Positions 31,945 through 41,470 of a DNA stretch of 64,000 nucleotides are shown in pieces. The stretch's first letter is position 1. Each line of letters starts with the position of its first letter. Under the pieces are notes generated by a model that saw only the letters and a list, made by a program, of their open reading frames with translations, was not told where the DNA came from and made no database searches. Both the position numbers and the translations under genes were made by a program. This stretch comes from Phycobacter sedimenti (GTDB lineage: Bacteria > Pseudomonadota > Alphaproteobacteria > Rhodobacterales > Rhodobacteraceae): positions 186,001-250,000 of the forward strand of contig NZ_JBBVGR010000001.1 in NCBI RefSeq assembly GCF_038148855.1, in the 5' to 3' direction.

Positions 31945-34356
31945 TCAGAACCGCGCTTGCAACGTCAGATCGAAGCTCTGCTCCTGATCGTAGTCTTCTT
32001 TCTTGATCGCGTTCGAGAAATTGAAGCGCAAAGGCCCGAAGGCCGTGGTCCACAGGACAGAGAATCCAATGACATGCCGGAAGGATCCGTTGCGTCCCTG
32101 AATGTTTCCACCAGCGGCTGCGGTATTCACGTTCTGCAATCCCCAAAGATTACCGACATCATAGAAAAGTCCGCCGCGAAGCCCCAGTTCCTCGGGCAAA
32201 CCGAGCGGGAATTCCGCATCAAACCGTGCGACCGCGTAAAGGTTGCCCCCAAGGAAATCGCTATAAGAGCCACCTACGCCGCCCGGACGCGGTGACGTGT
32301 CCCTAGGCCCAATACCGCCCGGCTCGAAGCCCCGCATGATGCTTGGGTTCAGGACAAAACGATCGATGGAGCGGCTGTTGTCATTGCCCATCCAGTGCAG
32401 CGAACCCGTCTCCAGCGTCGCGCGCAGGGTCACCTCTTCGTTCAGGATTTTTCGCTGAGCCACAACTTTCGCAGTGGAGCGCAGGTATTCGCTATCTCCG
32501 CCAATGCCGGCATAGTCCGCGTTGACCTGAACCACGAAGCCGCGATTGGGATCGAGCCCGGAAATACGGCTGTCGTACGTATATGTCAGACCGATCGCGC
32601 TGGTGGATTTTTCACCCTGAGCGATCTCGCTGCTGACAACCGGTCCAGCAACGGGGTAGGAGACCCCGGAAACCACGCCATCGGCTCGTTTGATCATCTC
32701 GCTCTTGGACCACTCGTACCGCACCTGCAAAGAGGTATCTTCACTCAATTTGAAGGTGAGCGCAGGACGGAAGAACGCGCGCGAGGTATCGTATTCGGCA
32801 AAGCTGGAATCGGTTTCCGAAATCCCAAGATCCAGGTCGAATGTCAGATCCCGGCCCAGAAGGTGGGGTTCCGTAAAACCAAGAACGTATTCTTCCGATT
32901 CCTGAGCTGTTGCGATCGAGAAAGACAAACGCTGACCGCGTCCAAGGAAGTTGTTTTCCGACAGTCCGACGTTCACACCAAAGCCGTCGTTTACCGAATA
33001 GGCGCCACCCAGGCTGAGCGAGCCGGTCGGTTTTTCGTCCACATCAACATCGACGATCACCTGATTCTCGGAGCTGCCTTCACGCACTTCGACATCGGAC
33101 TGAGAAAAGAAACCCAGAGCCCGGATGCGTTCAGCCGCTTCCCGGATCTCGCGCGGGTTGAAAGGATCCCCCTCGACTGTCCGGAACCGTTGGCGGATGA
33201 CACGGTCAAGTGTTGTCGTGTTCCCCTCGATATCGATCCGCTCCACAAAAATCCGCGGACCGCGGACCAAGGCAAACTCGACGTCCAGCGTCAGATCGCG
33301 ATCATTGCGTGTAACCCGCGGCTCCACCCGCAGGAAATCCACCCCCTGCCGGACAGCAAGCGTTTCAAGTTTCTCGATGGCCCGTTCCACAAGCAGCGGC
33401 GAGTAGACGACGCCCGGCTTGACCTTCAACGCCGAGAAGTAAAGATCGGCATCGGCTTCCGCGATCTCGCTTGTGACCGAGATGTTGCCGAATTTGAACT
33501 GCTGCCCTTCGGTCACATCAACAACGAGATAAACCGCATCACGCTCCCGCGTGACTTCGGCGTTGGCGCTGTTGATTTTGAAGTCCACATATCCGCGAGA
33601 CAGGTAGAAATCCCTCAACACCTGCCGGTCGAACTGGAGGCGATCCTCGATAAGCGTGTCCTTGTTGATGAAGGTCCGCAGCAAACCGGCCTGCTTGGTT
33701 TCCAGAACACGGCGGAGCCTGCGATCAGAGTAGGCCTTGTTTCCGACAAAGGAAACGCGTTCCACCTCAATGGTATCGCCTTCGACGATCTCAAAGACCA
33801 GATCCACCCGATTGTCGTTCCGGCGGATGATCCGCGGGGTCACGCGCGAAGCAAGGCGGCCCTGCGCCCCGTAGGCAGCCGCGATCGTTTCGGCGTCCCG
33901 TTCGGCCTGGGCGGCGCTGAAGACACGTCGGGGGGAAGATTCGATCAGTTCAGCCAGCTTGTCGTCCTTGATGCGACGATTGCCTTCAAAGTTGATCCGG
34001 TTGATGGTTGGGAACTCGGTCACCTTGATGACGAGTGTGTTGCCACGTGGAACCAGTTCCACGGTCTCAAACACACCGCTGGCCAGAATACGCTGATAGG
34101 CATCGTTCAGTTGCCCGGCGCTGACGGATTTACCGCGTTCCAGCCCCGCATAAGACACGATGGTATCGGTCTGAATGCGCTGATTGCCCTCAACCTGAAC
34201 AGCATTGAAACGATAGCTTTGAGCGTTGGCGACAACAGGTGTTAATGCAAACCCCATGGTGACCGCCAGAACGGCGGCAGATACGCTTCTATACAAAATA
34301 TTGGTGCGTTTGATACGCACACCGCAGGATATACCCGCGACTTTCCCCCGAACCAT
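31945..34356 (-). CDS. bamA: Outer-membrane protein assembly factor BamA
   Basis: An 803-residue Omp85 protein. A long signal sequence is cleaved near ANAQS (about residue 45). Five POTRA domains follow to about residue 420, for example FNAVQVEGNQRIQTDTIVSY, VERVSFVGNKAYSDRRLRRV and FVERIDIEGNTTTLDRVIRQ. The rest is a C-terminal beta-barrel containing VRGF-like MRGFEPGG and ending in Phe (TLQARF). It inserts beta-barrel proteins into the outer membrane. The ATG at 34356 has only a weak ribosome binding site; a GTG at 34320 would still keep the signal peptide. Confidence 0.96.
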   Translation of the reverse strand: MVRGKVAGISCGVRIKRTNILYRSVSAAVLAVTMGFALTPVVANAQSYRFNAVQVEGNQRIQTDTIVSYAGLERGKSVSAGQLNDAYQRILASGVFETVELVPRGNTLVIKVTEFPTINRINFEGNRRIKDDKLAELIESSPRRVFSAAQAERDAETIAAAYGAQGRLASRVTPRIIRRNDNRVDLVFEIVEGDTIEVERVSFVGNKAYSDRRLRRVLETKQAGLLRTFINKDTLIEDRLQFDRQVLRDFYLSRGYVDFKINSANAEVTRERDAVYLVVDVTEGQQFKFGNISVTSEIAEADADLYFSALKVKPGVVYSPLLVERAIEKLETLAVRQGVDFLRVEPRVTRNDRDLTLDVEFALVRGPRIFVERIDIEGNTTTLDRVIRQRFRTVEGDPFNPREIREAAERIRALGFFSQSDVEVREGSSENQVIVDVDVDEKPTGSLSLGGAYSVNDGFGVNVGLSENNFLGRGQRLSFSIATAQESEEYVLGFTEPHLLGRDLTFDLDLGISETDSSFAEYDTSRAFFRPALTFKLSEDTSLQVRYEWSKSEMIKRADGVVSGVSYPVAGPVVSSEIAQGEKSTSAIGLTYTYDSRISGLDPNRGFVVQVNADYAGIGGDSEYLRSTAKVVAQRKILNEEVTLRATLETGSLHWMGNDNSRSIDRFVLNPSIMRGFEPGGIGPRDTSPRPGGVGGSYSDFLGGNLYAVARFDAEFPLGLPEELGLRGGLFYDVGNLWGLQNVNTAAAGGNIQGRNGSFRHVIGFSVLWTTAFGPLRFNFSNAIKKEDYDQEQSFDLTLQARF

Positions 34357-34514
34357 CAGTCATAACCCGATTTTTTAAGCAGCTTTTAATCGTGCGTATC
34401 GGGTTTAAAGTCCGTTGTCAAAACCAAGAACGCATTGTCTGGCACGAACATGCTCAAAGATCGAGCGGTCAGCCTGTGCGAACGGTTCTCAGCTATAGAC
34501 GAAACGCCCCCCCG

Positions 34515-34640
34515 TCAGAGGGAGGCGATCCATGCGCCGGCACACAGACTTAGCACAACAGCCAGGACGGATAGCATGCGATCCCAGTTCAGGCTCATCA
34601 AAAGACCCAATCCCGGATCCATTCTCGTCAACCGATCCAT
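34515..34640 (-). CDS. Putative 41-residue small membrane protein
   Basis: ATG at 34640 is preceded by GGAGGGCTCTG, a strong ribosome binding site at good spacing. The stop TGA is at 34517-34515. The peptide starts MDRLTRMDPGLGLLMSLNWD and ends with a hydrophobic helix (MLSVLAVVLSLCAGAWIASL). A GC-rich stem (CGCCTCCC with GGGGGGCG on the minus strand) overlaps the end and could act as a weak terminator. It lies alone in the ~425-base space between rseP and bamA on the same strand as both. I do not recognise a family. The rest of this interval holds nothing else I can identify. Confidence 0.5.
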   Translation of the reverse strand: MDRLTRMDPGLGLLMSLNWDRMLSVLAVVLSLCAGAWIASL

Positions 34641-34781
34641 CAGAGCCCTCCATATTCTCATTCACTGCAAATGAACGGCGCCGTGCGACATCGCACGAAG
34701 CCCATCCGGGACCATCCCTAGATCGCGAATATGGCCACAGTTTGGCGATGCCGCGCAGCCGCCAAACTGGTTACTTAAGAT

Positions 34782-36131
34782 TTAACAGAAAATGTCGTTT
34801 CCGAGCGCAAAGAGCATCAGGGAAAGAATGACCGCAATGCCCAGCGTCATCAGGATCCGCATGACCGCATCGTTCGGCGGGCGCCCGGACACCGCTTCAT
34901 AGGCATAGAAGACCAGATGTCCCCCATCCAGCGCCGGCACCGGGAACAGGTTCAACATCCCAACCGCCGTCGACAGGACAGCGATGAAGCGAATGAAGCT
35001 ATCAAGGCCCTGGCTGGCCATTGCGCCCGAGGTTTCAGCAATCCCGATCGGGCCGGACAGGTTGCAGGTGCTGATTGCCCCGGTGATCATGTGGGTCAGC
35101 CCGGAAATCGACATATCGACAACAGACCAGACCTGGGAAACCCCGGCGGCCAGCGATTCGCCAAGACCCGCCGCTTCGGTTGCCGGCTCAAAGGCCTGGC
35201 CTCCGATGACGCCGATACGCCAATGCGTTGCGAAACTGCCATCGGCCTGCGGCTCATCCGTGCGGCGCGGGGCAAGCGTCAGGTCAAGGTCCTGCCCGTC
35301 GCGCCAAACCGACAGGGCCAGTTCGCGCCCGTCGGCCTGTTCAACGGCCGACTTGAGCTGGTCGAACGCAAAGATCTGCTGACCGTCAACCGCAGTGATC
35401 ACGTCGCCGGGCCTGAGACCGGCATCAGACGCGGCACTGCGCGGTGCGACGCCGCGCACGTAAGGCGGCGACAGGAAAGGCCCCTCCACCGACACCACCT
35501 CTCCACCGCGGCGCACCTCGTATTGCATCGGCTGCACCAGAGGCAGGGCTTCGCGGAAGGCCGTCCAGGAGGTGCCATCGCTCTCTTGCGGAATGGCCAC
35601 CCCTTCCAGAGCGATCAACTCATCGCCCGCCCTGAGTCCATTTTGAACACCAGGAAGCGGCAAGAGCCCTCCCACGGTCAAAGGCTCGCGCACGGTCCCC
35701 TGAGACAGGGCGAGCGCCGAGAAAATGATCGCGGACATCACGAAGTTGAACACGGGACCAGCCGCCACGGTGGCACTGCGTGCCCAAAGCGGCGCGCCGT
35801 GCATGGTCTTGCGCAAATGCGCCGGGTCTTGCGCTGCAGCCTGCATCGCTCCGGCATCCTTGCCAGAGGCGGCATCCGCATCCCCAAGGAATTTGACGTA
35901 TCCGCCAAAAGGCAGGAGGGCGATCTGCCAGCGTGTGCCCCGCTTGTCGACGCGGCTCCAGATCACAGGACCGAACCCAAGCGAGAAAACCTCAGGGTGA
36001 ATGCCGGACCAGCGACCGACGATGTAATGGCCGTATTCATGAACGGCCACGATCACCGACAGCGCCACCACAAAACTGGCGACCACATAGAGAAAACCGC
36101 CAAACTGCGGGAGAAGAGATACGATATCCAA
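34782..36131 (-). CDS. rseP: RIP metalloprotease RseP (site-2 protease)
   Basis: A 449-residue polytopic zinc protease. The HExxH site is HEYGH at residues 31-35, and the second metal motif is NLFPVPALDGGHLVFY near the C terminus. Two PDZ-like domains lie between (EPLTVGGLLPLPGVQNGLRA, RSAASDAGLRPGDVITAVDG). It cleaves membrane-embedded anti-sigma factors and remnant signal peptides. It lies between dxr and bamA in the conserved envelope cluster, ten bases after dxr. Confidence 0.95.
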   Translation of the reverse strand: MDIVSLLPQFGGFLYVVASFVVALSVIVAVHEYGHYIVGRWSGIHPEVFSLGFGPVIWSRVDKRGTRWQIALLPFGGYVKFLGDADAASGKDAGAMQAAAQDPAHLRKTMHGAPLWARSATVAAGPVFNFVMSAIIFSALALSQGTVREPLTVGGLLPLPGVQNGLRAGDELIALEGVAIPQESDGTSWTAFREALPLVQPMQYEVRRGGEVVSVEGPFLSPPYVRGVAPRSAASDAGLRPGDVITAVDGQQIFAFDQLKSAVEQADGRELALSVWRDGQDLDLTLAPRRTDEPQADGSFATHWRIGVIGGQAFEPATEAAGLGESLAAGVSQVWSVVDMSISGLTHMITGAISTCNLSGPIGIAETSGAMASQGLDSFIRFIAVLSTAVGMLNLFPVPALDGGHLVFYAYEAVSGRPPNDAVMRILMTLGIAVILSLMLFALGNDIFC

Positions 36132-36140
36132 GTTCTTACC

Positions 36141-37313
36141 TTATTGACGTTCTGCTGCGGCGCGTGTTGCCTCTTGCCGAGCGAGATGGTCCGTTTCGGT
36201 GACGTTATCAAGGGTCATTGCGGAATCAATGAGGCCACTTTGTGCCTCCATCCGTTCCAAAACGGTTGCGGTGATGTCCGCCATATCGGTGAACCCGATG
36301 CGCCCCTCGATGAACAGGTCCAGTGCCCGTTCCTTGGCGCCATTGAACGCCGCCCCCATCAGACCGCCCCGATCCATGACGTCATAGGCCTGGCTCAACG
36401 CCGGATAACGCGCCGGATCAGGCTTTCGAAAGTTCAGCTGGCCGATCTGGGCCAGATCGAGCCTGTCCACCGGCAGGTCCTTGCGCTCGGGCCAGTGCAG
36501 GGCATATCCGATGGCATGGCGCATGTCCGGTGCGCCCAGATGCGCCATCAGCGCGCCATCCTTGAACCCGACAAGGGCATGAACCATGGACTCCGGGTGG
36601 ACGAGAACTTCGATCTGGCTCGGGACGACGCCAAAGAATTCTTTCACCTCAATAACTTCCAGGGCCTTATTGAACATCGAGGCGCTGTCGATCGTGATCC
36701 TTTGCCCCATGTCCCAGTTGGGATGAGAAGAGGCCTCCTCAAGGGTTGCGCCTCCCAGGTCCTCCAGCGGCCAATCCCGGAAAGCCCCACCCGAGGCCGT
36801 AATGATGATCCGCTCCACGGCAGAGATGTCTTCGCCGACAAGCCCTTGGAAGATGGCCGAATGCTCGCTGTCCACGGGCAGAAGGCGGGCGCCGTGTTTC
36901 AGGGCTGTGCGCATCAGCAATTCACCTGCGCACACAAGGGACTCCTTGTTGGCCAAAGCGAGCGTTGCCCCCTGTTCCAAGGCCTTCAGCCCAGGCGCCA
37001 GCCCGGCAGCACCCACGATGGCGGACATGATCCAGTCCGCTGGACGGTCGGCAGCCTCGATCAGAGCCTCCTGGCCTGCTGCCGCTTCGACCTCACTGCC
37101 CTCGAGGGCGGCGCGCAGGTCCTCCAACCTGTCTTCAAAGGCGGTGACGGCCACGTCAGCCTTGAGGGCAATGGCGTCGCGGGCAAGTTGCGCGATGTTC
37201 GCGCCGCCCGTAAGGGCAACCACATCATAATCGCGCGGGGCGCGGCGGATCAGATCGATTGTATTCTGACCAATAGATCCAGTAGCCCCGAAGATTGAAA
37301 TCTTGCGCATCAT
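36141..37313 (-). CDS. dxr: 1-deoxy-D-xylulose 5-phosphate reductoisomerase
   Basis: A 390-residue Dxr. The N-terminal NADPH motif is ISIFGATGSIGQNTIDLI. The substrate and metal blocks include LLPVDSEHSAIFQGL, ITASGGAFRDWP and SMVHALVGFKDGALMAHLG. It makes 2-C-methyl-D-erythritol 4-phosphate, the committed step of the MEP isoprenoid pathway, supplying uppS upstream. Two consecutive ATGs (37313, 37310) follow AAAGG, so the first residue is uncertain by one. Confidence 0.97.
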   Translation of the reverse strand: MMRKISIFGATGSIGQNTIDLIRRAPRDYDVVALTGGANIAQLARDAIALKADVAVTAFEDRLEDLRAALEGSEVEAAAGQEALIEAADRPADWIMSAIVGAAGLAPGLKALEQGATLALANKESLVCAGELLMRTALKHGARLLPVDSEHSAIFQGLVGEDISAVERIIITASGGAFRDWPLEDLGGATLEEASSHPNWDMGQRITIDSASMFNKALEVIEVKEFFGVVPSQIEVLVHPESMVHALVGFKDGALMAHLGAPDMRHAIGYALHWPERKDLPVDRLDLAQIGQLNFRKPDPARYPALSQAYDVMDRGGLMGAAFNGAKERALDLFIEGRIGFTDMADITATVLERMEAQSGLIDSAMTLDNVTETDHLARQEATRAAAERQ

Positions 37314-37327
37314 CCGGCCTTTCGCGG

Positions 37328-38101
37328 CTATCCGAAAAACATCACGAAAATCAGAAAGGCCGCTGCCGCGCCAAGCATGCCGTCAAACCGATCCAGCAAC
37401 CCGCCGTGCCCCGGAATGAGCGCGCTGGAATCCTTAACGCCCGTGCGCCGTTTCAACGCGCTTTCGGCGATATCTCCGGCCTGACTGGCCATCGAGATGA
37501 CCACGGACAAGGCGACTGCCCACAGTCCAAGCCCCGAGGCCTCGGAAAAGGCCAGGCCTGCACCGGCCGCCGCAAGCCACCCGGCGGAACTGCCCGACCA
37601 GGTTTTCTTGGGACTGATGCGCGGCCAGAGTTTGGGGCCACCAATGATCTTGCCCGCGAAATATCCGGCGATATCCGTAACAACCACGACCCCGATCAGC
37701 CACAGCAGCCAGAGAACGCCCATTTCGTTGCGCAGCCAGACGAATGCGAAGCCTGCGCAGACGATCCAAAGGCCAAACAGACCAAAGCGCACCCGCGATG
37801 CTGACGGCATCTGAAAGATCCCTGCCATCACGGGGGCGGCCAGAAGCGGCATCCCCCACATGGTCGGCAAAAGCGTCGCGCCGAGCACCGCCGCTGCCGC
37901 CATGCTCCCAAGCTGGAGGGCCTGTCCGTCCTGATCCGGCGCCAGCATGCGCACCAGCTCCCAGATCATACCTCCGCAGGCCGCAGCGATGAGCAGTGCG
38001 AACCAGACCCCTCCGAGCCAGATTTCGACAAAGCCCACGGCAACCATCACGATTGCCGACAGGATCCGCGGCATCAGATCTGACCAGCGCCCCGTGCTCA
38101 T
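37328..38101 (-). CDS. cdsA: Phosphatidate cytidylyltransferase
   Basis: A 257-residue polytopic membrane enzyme that makes CDP-diacylglycerol from phosphatidic acid and CTP. The C-terminal signature is SQAGDIAESALKRRTGVKDS followed by IPGHGGLLDRFDGM. The ATG at 38101 overlaps the uppS stop as ATGA, so the two are coupled. The open frame extends further upstream inside uppS but this start is well supported. Confidence 0.95.
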   Translation of the reverse strand: MSTGRWSDLMPRILSAIVMVAVGFVEIWLGGVWFALLIAAACGGMIWELVRMLAPDQDGQALQLGSMAAAAVLGATLLPTMWGMPLLAAPVMAGIFQMPSASRVRFGLFGLWIVCAGFAFVWLRNEMGVLWLLWLIGVVVVTDIAGYFAGKIIGGPKLWPRISPKKTWSGSSAGWLAAAGAGLAFSEASGLGLWAVALSVVISMASQAGDIAESALKRRTGVKDSSALIPGHGGLLDRFDGMLGAAAAFLIFVMFFG

Positions 38102-38856
38102 GTCTTGACCGCTCCGAAACGGCGATCCCGCGTCGAGTAGTGCCGACACAGCCGCTCAAGCTCTTCAGCCGAAAAATCCGGCCAGAGCGTGTCGATGAAC
38201 TCGTACTCGGCATAGGCCGATTGCCACAGAAGAAAGTTCGAGATCCGCGCTTCTCCGCTGGTGCGGATCACGAGATCGGGGTCGGGCAGAACATGCGTGT
38301 CGAGGTACCTGGGCAGGGTTTCTTCATCCACATCATCCGGCGACAGTTTGCCAGCCGCCACATCCTGAGCCAGACGTTTGGTGGCGCGGGCCACCTCGTC
38401 CCGCCCCCCGTAGTTCAGCGCAATGGTCAGATGTGTTCCGTCATTGCCTTTGGTTTCCTCTTCCAGCTGGTCCATCAACTGGATCAGCTTGGCATCAAGG
38501 CGTACCCGATCCCCGATGAATCGCACCCGCACATTCCTGGCCGCGAGCGCCTTCATCTCTTTGGAGATATAGCGGCGAAACAGGCTCATGAGGCCGGCGA
38601 CCTCCACCTGGGTCCGCTTCCAGTTCTCGGTCGAAAAGGCAAATATCGTCAAATACTTGATGCCAAGGCCCGGACAACATTCGACGATTTCTCGAACCCG
38701 CTTTGCCCCAGCGTGATGGCCGAAAAGCCGCGGACGTCCGCGGGACTGAGCCCACCGCCCGTTGCCATCCATGATGATGGCAACATGGCAAGGCCCCTGT
38801 GGGATGCCCGCATGCGGGGCGTCCTTCTGGAGCGCCGTGTCTGTCAGTTCGGCCAT
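38098..38856 (-). CDS. uppS: Undecaprenyl pyrophosphate synthase (cis-prenyltransferase)
   Basis: A 252-residue UppS. The Mg-binding Asp30 lies in VAIIMDGNGRWAQSRG. LTIFAFSTENWKR, ALNYGGRDEVARA and LVIRTSGEARISNFLLWQ are family blocks. It elongates farnesyl pyrophosphate to the C55 carrier for peptidoglycan and O-antigen units. It is coupled to cdsA and lies nine bases after frr. Confidence 0.96.
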   Translation of the reverse strand: MAELTDTALQKDAPHAGIPQGPCHVAIIMDGNGRWAQSRGRPRLFGHHAGAKRVREIVECCPGLGIKYLTIFAFSTENWKRTQVEVAGLMSLFRRYISKEMKALAARNVRVRFIGDRVRLDAKLIQLMDQLEEETKGNDGTHLTIALNYGGRDEVARATKRLAQDVAAGKLSPDDVDEETLPRYLDTHVLPDPDLVIRTSGEARISNFLLWQSAYAEYEFIDTLWPDFSAEELERLCRHYSTRDRRFGAVKT

Positions 38857-38865
38857 GGCTTGGGA

Positions 38866-39429
38866 TCAGACCTGCATGATTTCGGCTTGCTTGGTCTCCA
38901 GCGCATCGTCCACCGCCTTGATCATCTTGTCGGTCAGGTCCTGAACTTCGCTTTCCCAGAACCTCTGATCGTCCTCGGACATGCCGTCGGCCTTGGCCTT
39001 TTTGATCTGGTCCATTCCGTCGCGGCGCACATTGCGGATCGAGACGCGCGCGTGCTCGGCATACTGGCCTGCGACTTTGCTCAGCTCCCGGCGGCGCTCT
39101 TCGTTCAGCTCGGGGATCGGCAGCATGATGATCGTGCCATTGAGCTGCGGGTTGATACCCAGGCCGGATTCCCGGATCGCCTTTTCAACCTTGCCCACAA
39201 GCGACTTGTCCCACACGTTGATGGTGACCATGCGCGGCTCGGGCACGTTCACGGTCCCAACCTGGTTGATCGGCGTCATCGAACCATAGGCATCCACCAT
39301 CACCGGCTCCAGCATCGAAGCCGAGCCACGCCCCGTGCGCAGGGAGGCAAACTCCGTGCGCAAGTTGGTCATGGCACCATCCATGCGGCGCTTCAGATCG
39401 TCGGTATCCAGTTCAAAATCATCAGACAT
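38866..39429 (-). CDS. frr: Ribosome recycling factor
   Basis: A 187-residue RRF of the usual length. ASMLEPVMVDAYGSMTPINQ, TINVWDKSLVGKVEKAIRES and VAGQYAEHARVSIRNVRRDG are the conserved blocks. With EF-G it splits post-termination ribosomes. It follows pyrH at a distance of about 160 bases, as in many proteobacteria. Confidence 0.97.
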   Translation of the reverse strand: MSDDFELDTDDLKRRMDGAMTNLRTEFASLRTGRGSASMLEPVMVDAYGSMTPINQVGTVNVPEPRMVTINVWDKSLVGKVEKAIRESGLGINPQLNGTIIMLPIPELNEERRRELSKVAGQYAEHARVSIRNVRRDGMDQIKKAKADGMSEDDQRFWESEVQDLTDKMIKAVDDALETKQAEIMQV

Positions 39430-39588
39430 TCTGCTCTCTCCCCTGACTTGAGGCGGTCTTTACACCGCTCATAAGCGATTGGCGCAAGATTGTATAGCAA
39501 TGTTGGCGATGGAAAGCCGCCTCGGTCCGAAGCAGCCACCATTCCGTTTCGCAAGACGGCCAATCGTTTCGCCTCTTGCGGCTTGCGC

Positions 39589-40335
39589 TCAGCCCTGAAC
39601 CTTGGTGTAGGTGCCCTCTCCGGCCAGAATACCGCGGAATCCACCCGGCTCGTCCAGGGAGAAGACGATGATCGGCAGGCTGTTGTCCCGCGCCAGCGCA
39701 ATGGCAGAGGCATCCATCACGCCCAGGCGCTTGGCCAGCACATCATCATAGCTGACGGTGTCATAGCGCTTGGCATCGTCAAACTTGACCGGATCCTTGT
39801 CGTAGACGCCGTCCACCTTGGTGCCCTTGAAGATCGCCTCGCAGCCCATCTCGTTTGCCCGCAGGGTCGCCGCCGTGTCGGTGGTGAAATAGGGGTTGCC
39901 GGTACCTGCGGCAAAGATGCAGACCCGTTTCTTTTCCAGGTGACGCACGGCGCGGCGGCGAATGTAGGGCTCGCAGACCTGATCCATCGGAATGGCGGAA
40001 ATCACCCGCGTGTAGACACCCAGACCTTCAAGTGCGGCCTGCATGCCAAGGGCGTTCATCACGGTGGCCAGCATGCCCATGTAGTCGGCCGTGGTGCGCT
40101 CCATCCCCTGCGCCGCGCCCGAAAGGCCGCGGAAGATATTGCCGCCACCGATGACCATGCAGATCTCGACGCCCATGTCGTGCACCGATTTGACTTCCTG
40201 GGCGATGCGCTGAACGGTGGGCGGGTGCAGGCCAAACCCCTGATCCCCCATCAAGGCTTCGCCAGAGATCTTGAGCATGACACGTTTATAGGCGGCTGCC
40301 GACGGGGCGGCCGGTGTTTCGTTTTCTTGGGGCAT
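39589..40335 (-). CDS. pyrH: Uridylate kinase (UMP kinase)
   Basis: A 248-residue amino-acid-kinase-fold UMP kinase. RVMLKISGEALMGDQGFG, MVIGGGNIFRGLSGAAQGM, FAAGTGNPYFTTDTAATLRA and TKVDGVYDKDPVK are diagnostic. It phosphorylates UMP to UDP. The N-terminal ~15 residues are a variable Pro/Ala-rich extension. It is the first gene of the envelope cluster and is divergent from miaA. Confidence 0.97.
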   Translation of the reverse strand: MPQENETPAAPSAAAYKRVMLKISGEALMGDQGFGLHPPTVQRIAQEVKSVHDMGVEICMVIGGGNIFRGLSGAAQGMERTTADYMGMLATVMNALGMQAALEGLGVYTRVISAIPMDQVCEPYIRRRAVRHLEKKRVCIFAAGTGNPYFTTDTAATLRANEMGCEAIFKGTKVDGVYDKDPVKFDDAKRYDTVSYDDVLAKRLGVMDASAIALARDNSLPIIVFSLDEPGGFRGILAGEGTYTKVQG

Positions 40336-40468
40336 GTTGCGCTCCGGAATGTGACGGGGTTACTTTACGCGGCAAAATGGAGCAAATCGCCGCCGGGATC
40401 AATGCAGCCCAAACGCCTTTTTGTCCCTCACAGCTGCCAATTTCGGTTACACGCAGGTCCGCCCAGAT

Positions 40469-41338
40469 ATGACATTTCCAGACATCGACCCGGACAAGCC
40501 CGTCCTGATCGCAGGACCGACCGCTTCGGGCAAATCCGATCTGGCGCTCCGGATTGCCGAAACCCAGGGCGGCGTGATCGTCAACGCAGATGCCAGCCAG
40601 GTCTTTGACTGCTGGCGCGTGGTCACAGCGCGTCCGTCGCCAGACGAAGAAGCGCGCGTTCCGCACCGGCTTTATGGCCATATCGCCTATGACGTGACCT
40701 ACTCGGCCGGCCATTGGCTGCGGGAGGTGATCCCCCTGCTGACAGGCCCAGAACGCCCGATCATCGTCGGTGGAACCGGCCTCTACTTCAGCGCCTTGAC
40801 CGAAGGACTGGCCGAAATACCCGCAACCCCGCCGGATGTGCGCGCCGCTGGGGATGACCTTTCGCTTGAAACCCTGCTTGCACAGCTGGATCCCAAGACT
40901 GCAGCACGCATCGATGTGAAGAACCGCGCCCGCGTACAGCGTGCCTGGGAGGTTCTGACAGCGACCGGTCGCCCCCTTGCAGAATGGCAAGACGCCACGC
41001 CGCCTCCGGCCCTGCCCCTCGCCCAAAGCACCGCGCTCGTTCTGAACAGCCCAAAGGACTGGCTCGAAGCACGGATCCGAAAAAGGTTCCGCCAGATGAT
41101 TGAGGCAGGCGCCCTGGATGAGATTGACGCCATGCGGAATCGGTATGATCCGGCGCTTCCCTCGTGCAAAGCGATCGGCGTGCCTGAGTTGATGAGCTAC
41201 GTGACAGGCCAGGCCACCTTGCAAGAGGCTGAAGAGGCTGCGGCGATTTCGACCCGCAGATTTGCCAAGCGACAGCGGACCTGGTTCCGGGCAAGAATGT
41301 CAGCCTGGCAGGAAGTCTTGCCGCAGCTGAACCTGTAG
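40469..41338 (+). CDS. miaA: tRNA dimethylallyltransferase MiaA
   Basis: A 289-residue MiaA from the ATG at 40469; a TTG further upstream is less likely. The P-loop is GPTASGKS at residues 16-23. NADASQVFDCWRVVTARPSP, RLYGHIAYDVTYSAGHW and IIVGGTGLYFSALTEGL are family motifs. The C-terminal KRQRTWFR block binds tRNA. It adds the isopentenyl group to A37 of tRNAs that read UNN codons, using DMAPP from the MEP pathway. Confidence 0.95.
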   Translation: MTFPDIDPDKPVLIAGPTASGKSDLALRIAETQGGVIVNADASQVFDCWRVVTARPSPDEEARVPHRLYGHIAYDVTYSAGHWLREVIPLLTGPERPIIVGGTGLYFSALTEGLAEIPATPPDVRAAGDDLSLETLLAQLDPKTAARIDVKNRARVQRAWEVLTATGRPLAEWQDATPPPALPLAQSTALVLNSPKDWLEARIRKRFRQMIEAGALDEIDAMRNRYDPALPSCKAIGVPELMSYVTGQATLQEAEEAAAISTRRFAKRQRTWFRARMSAWQEVLPQLNL

Positions 41339-41470
41339 CTTTCATATCATCAGATTGTAAGACCCCGTATCCTTTGCAAATGACCGGAATCGCAGGAAGG
41401 CAAGCGTTGCCTTGCCAGAATCGCATTTTCGTGGAGACTAATGTTCAATTTTACCGATTAATGAACCCTG

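Noticed and set aside
32395..34245. 616-codon plus-strand open frame opposite bamA
   Set aside because: Antisense shadow of BamA; low-complexity His/Asp/Gln-rich translation without motifs.
34917..37298. 793-codon plus-strand open frame opposite rseP and dxr
   Set aside because: Shadow of two well-supported genes; it spans their junction and contains no recognisable domain.
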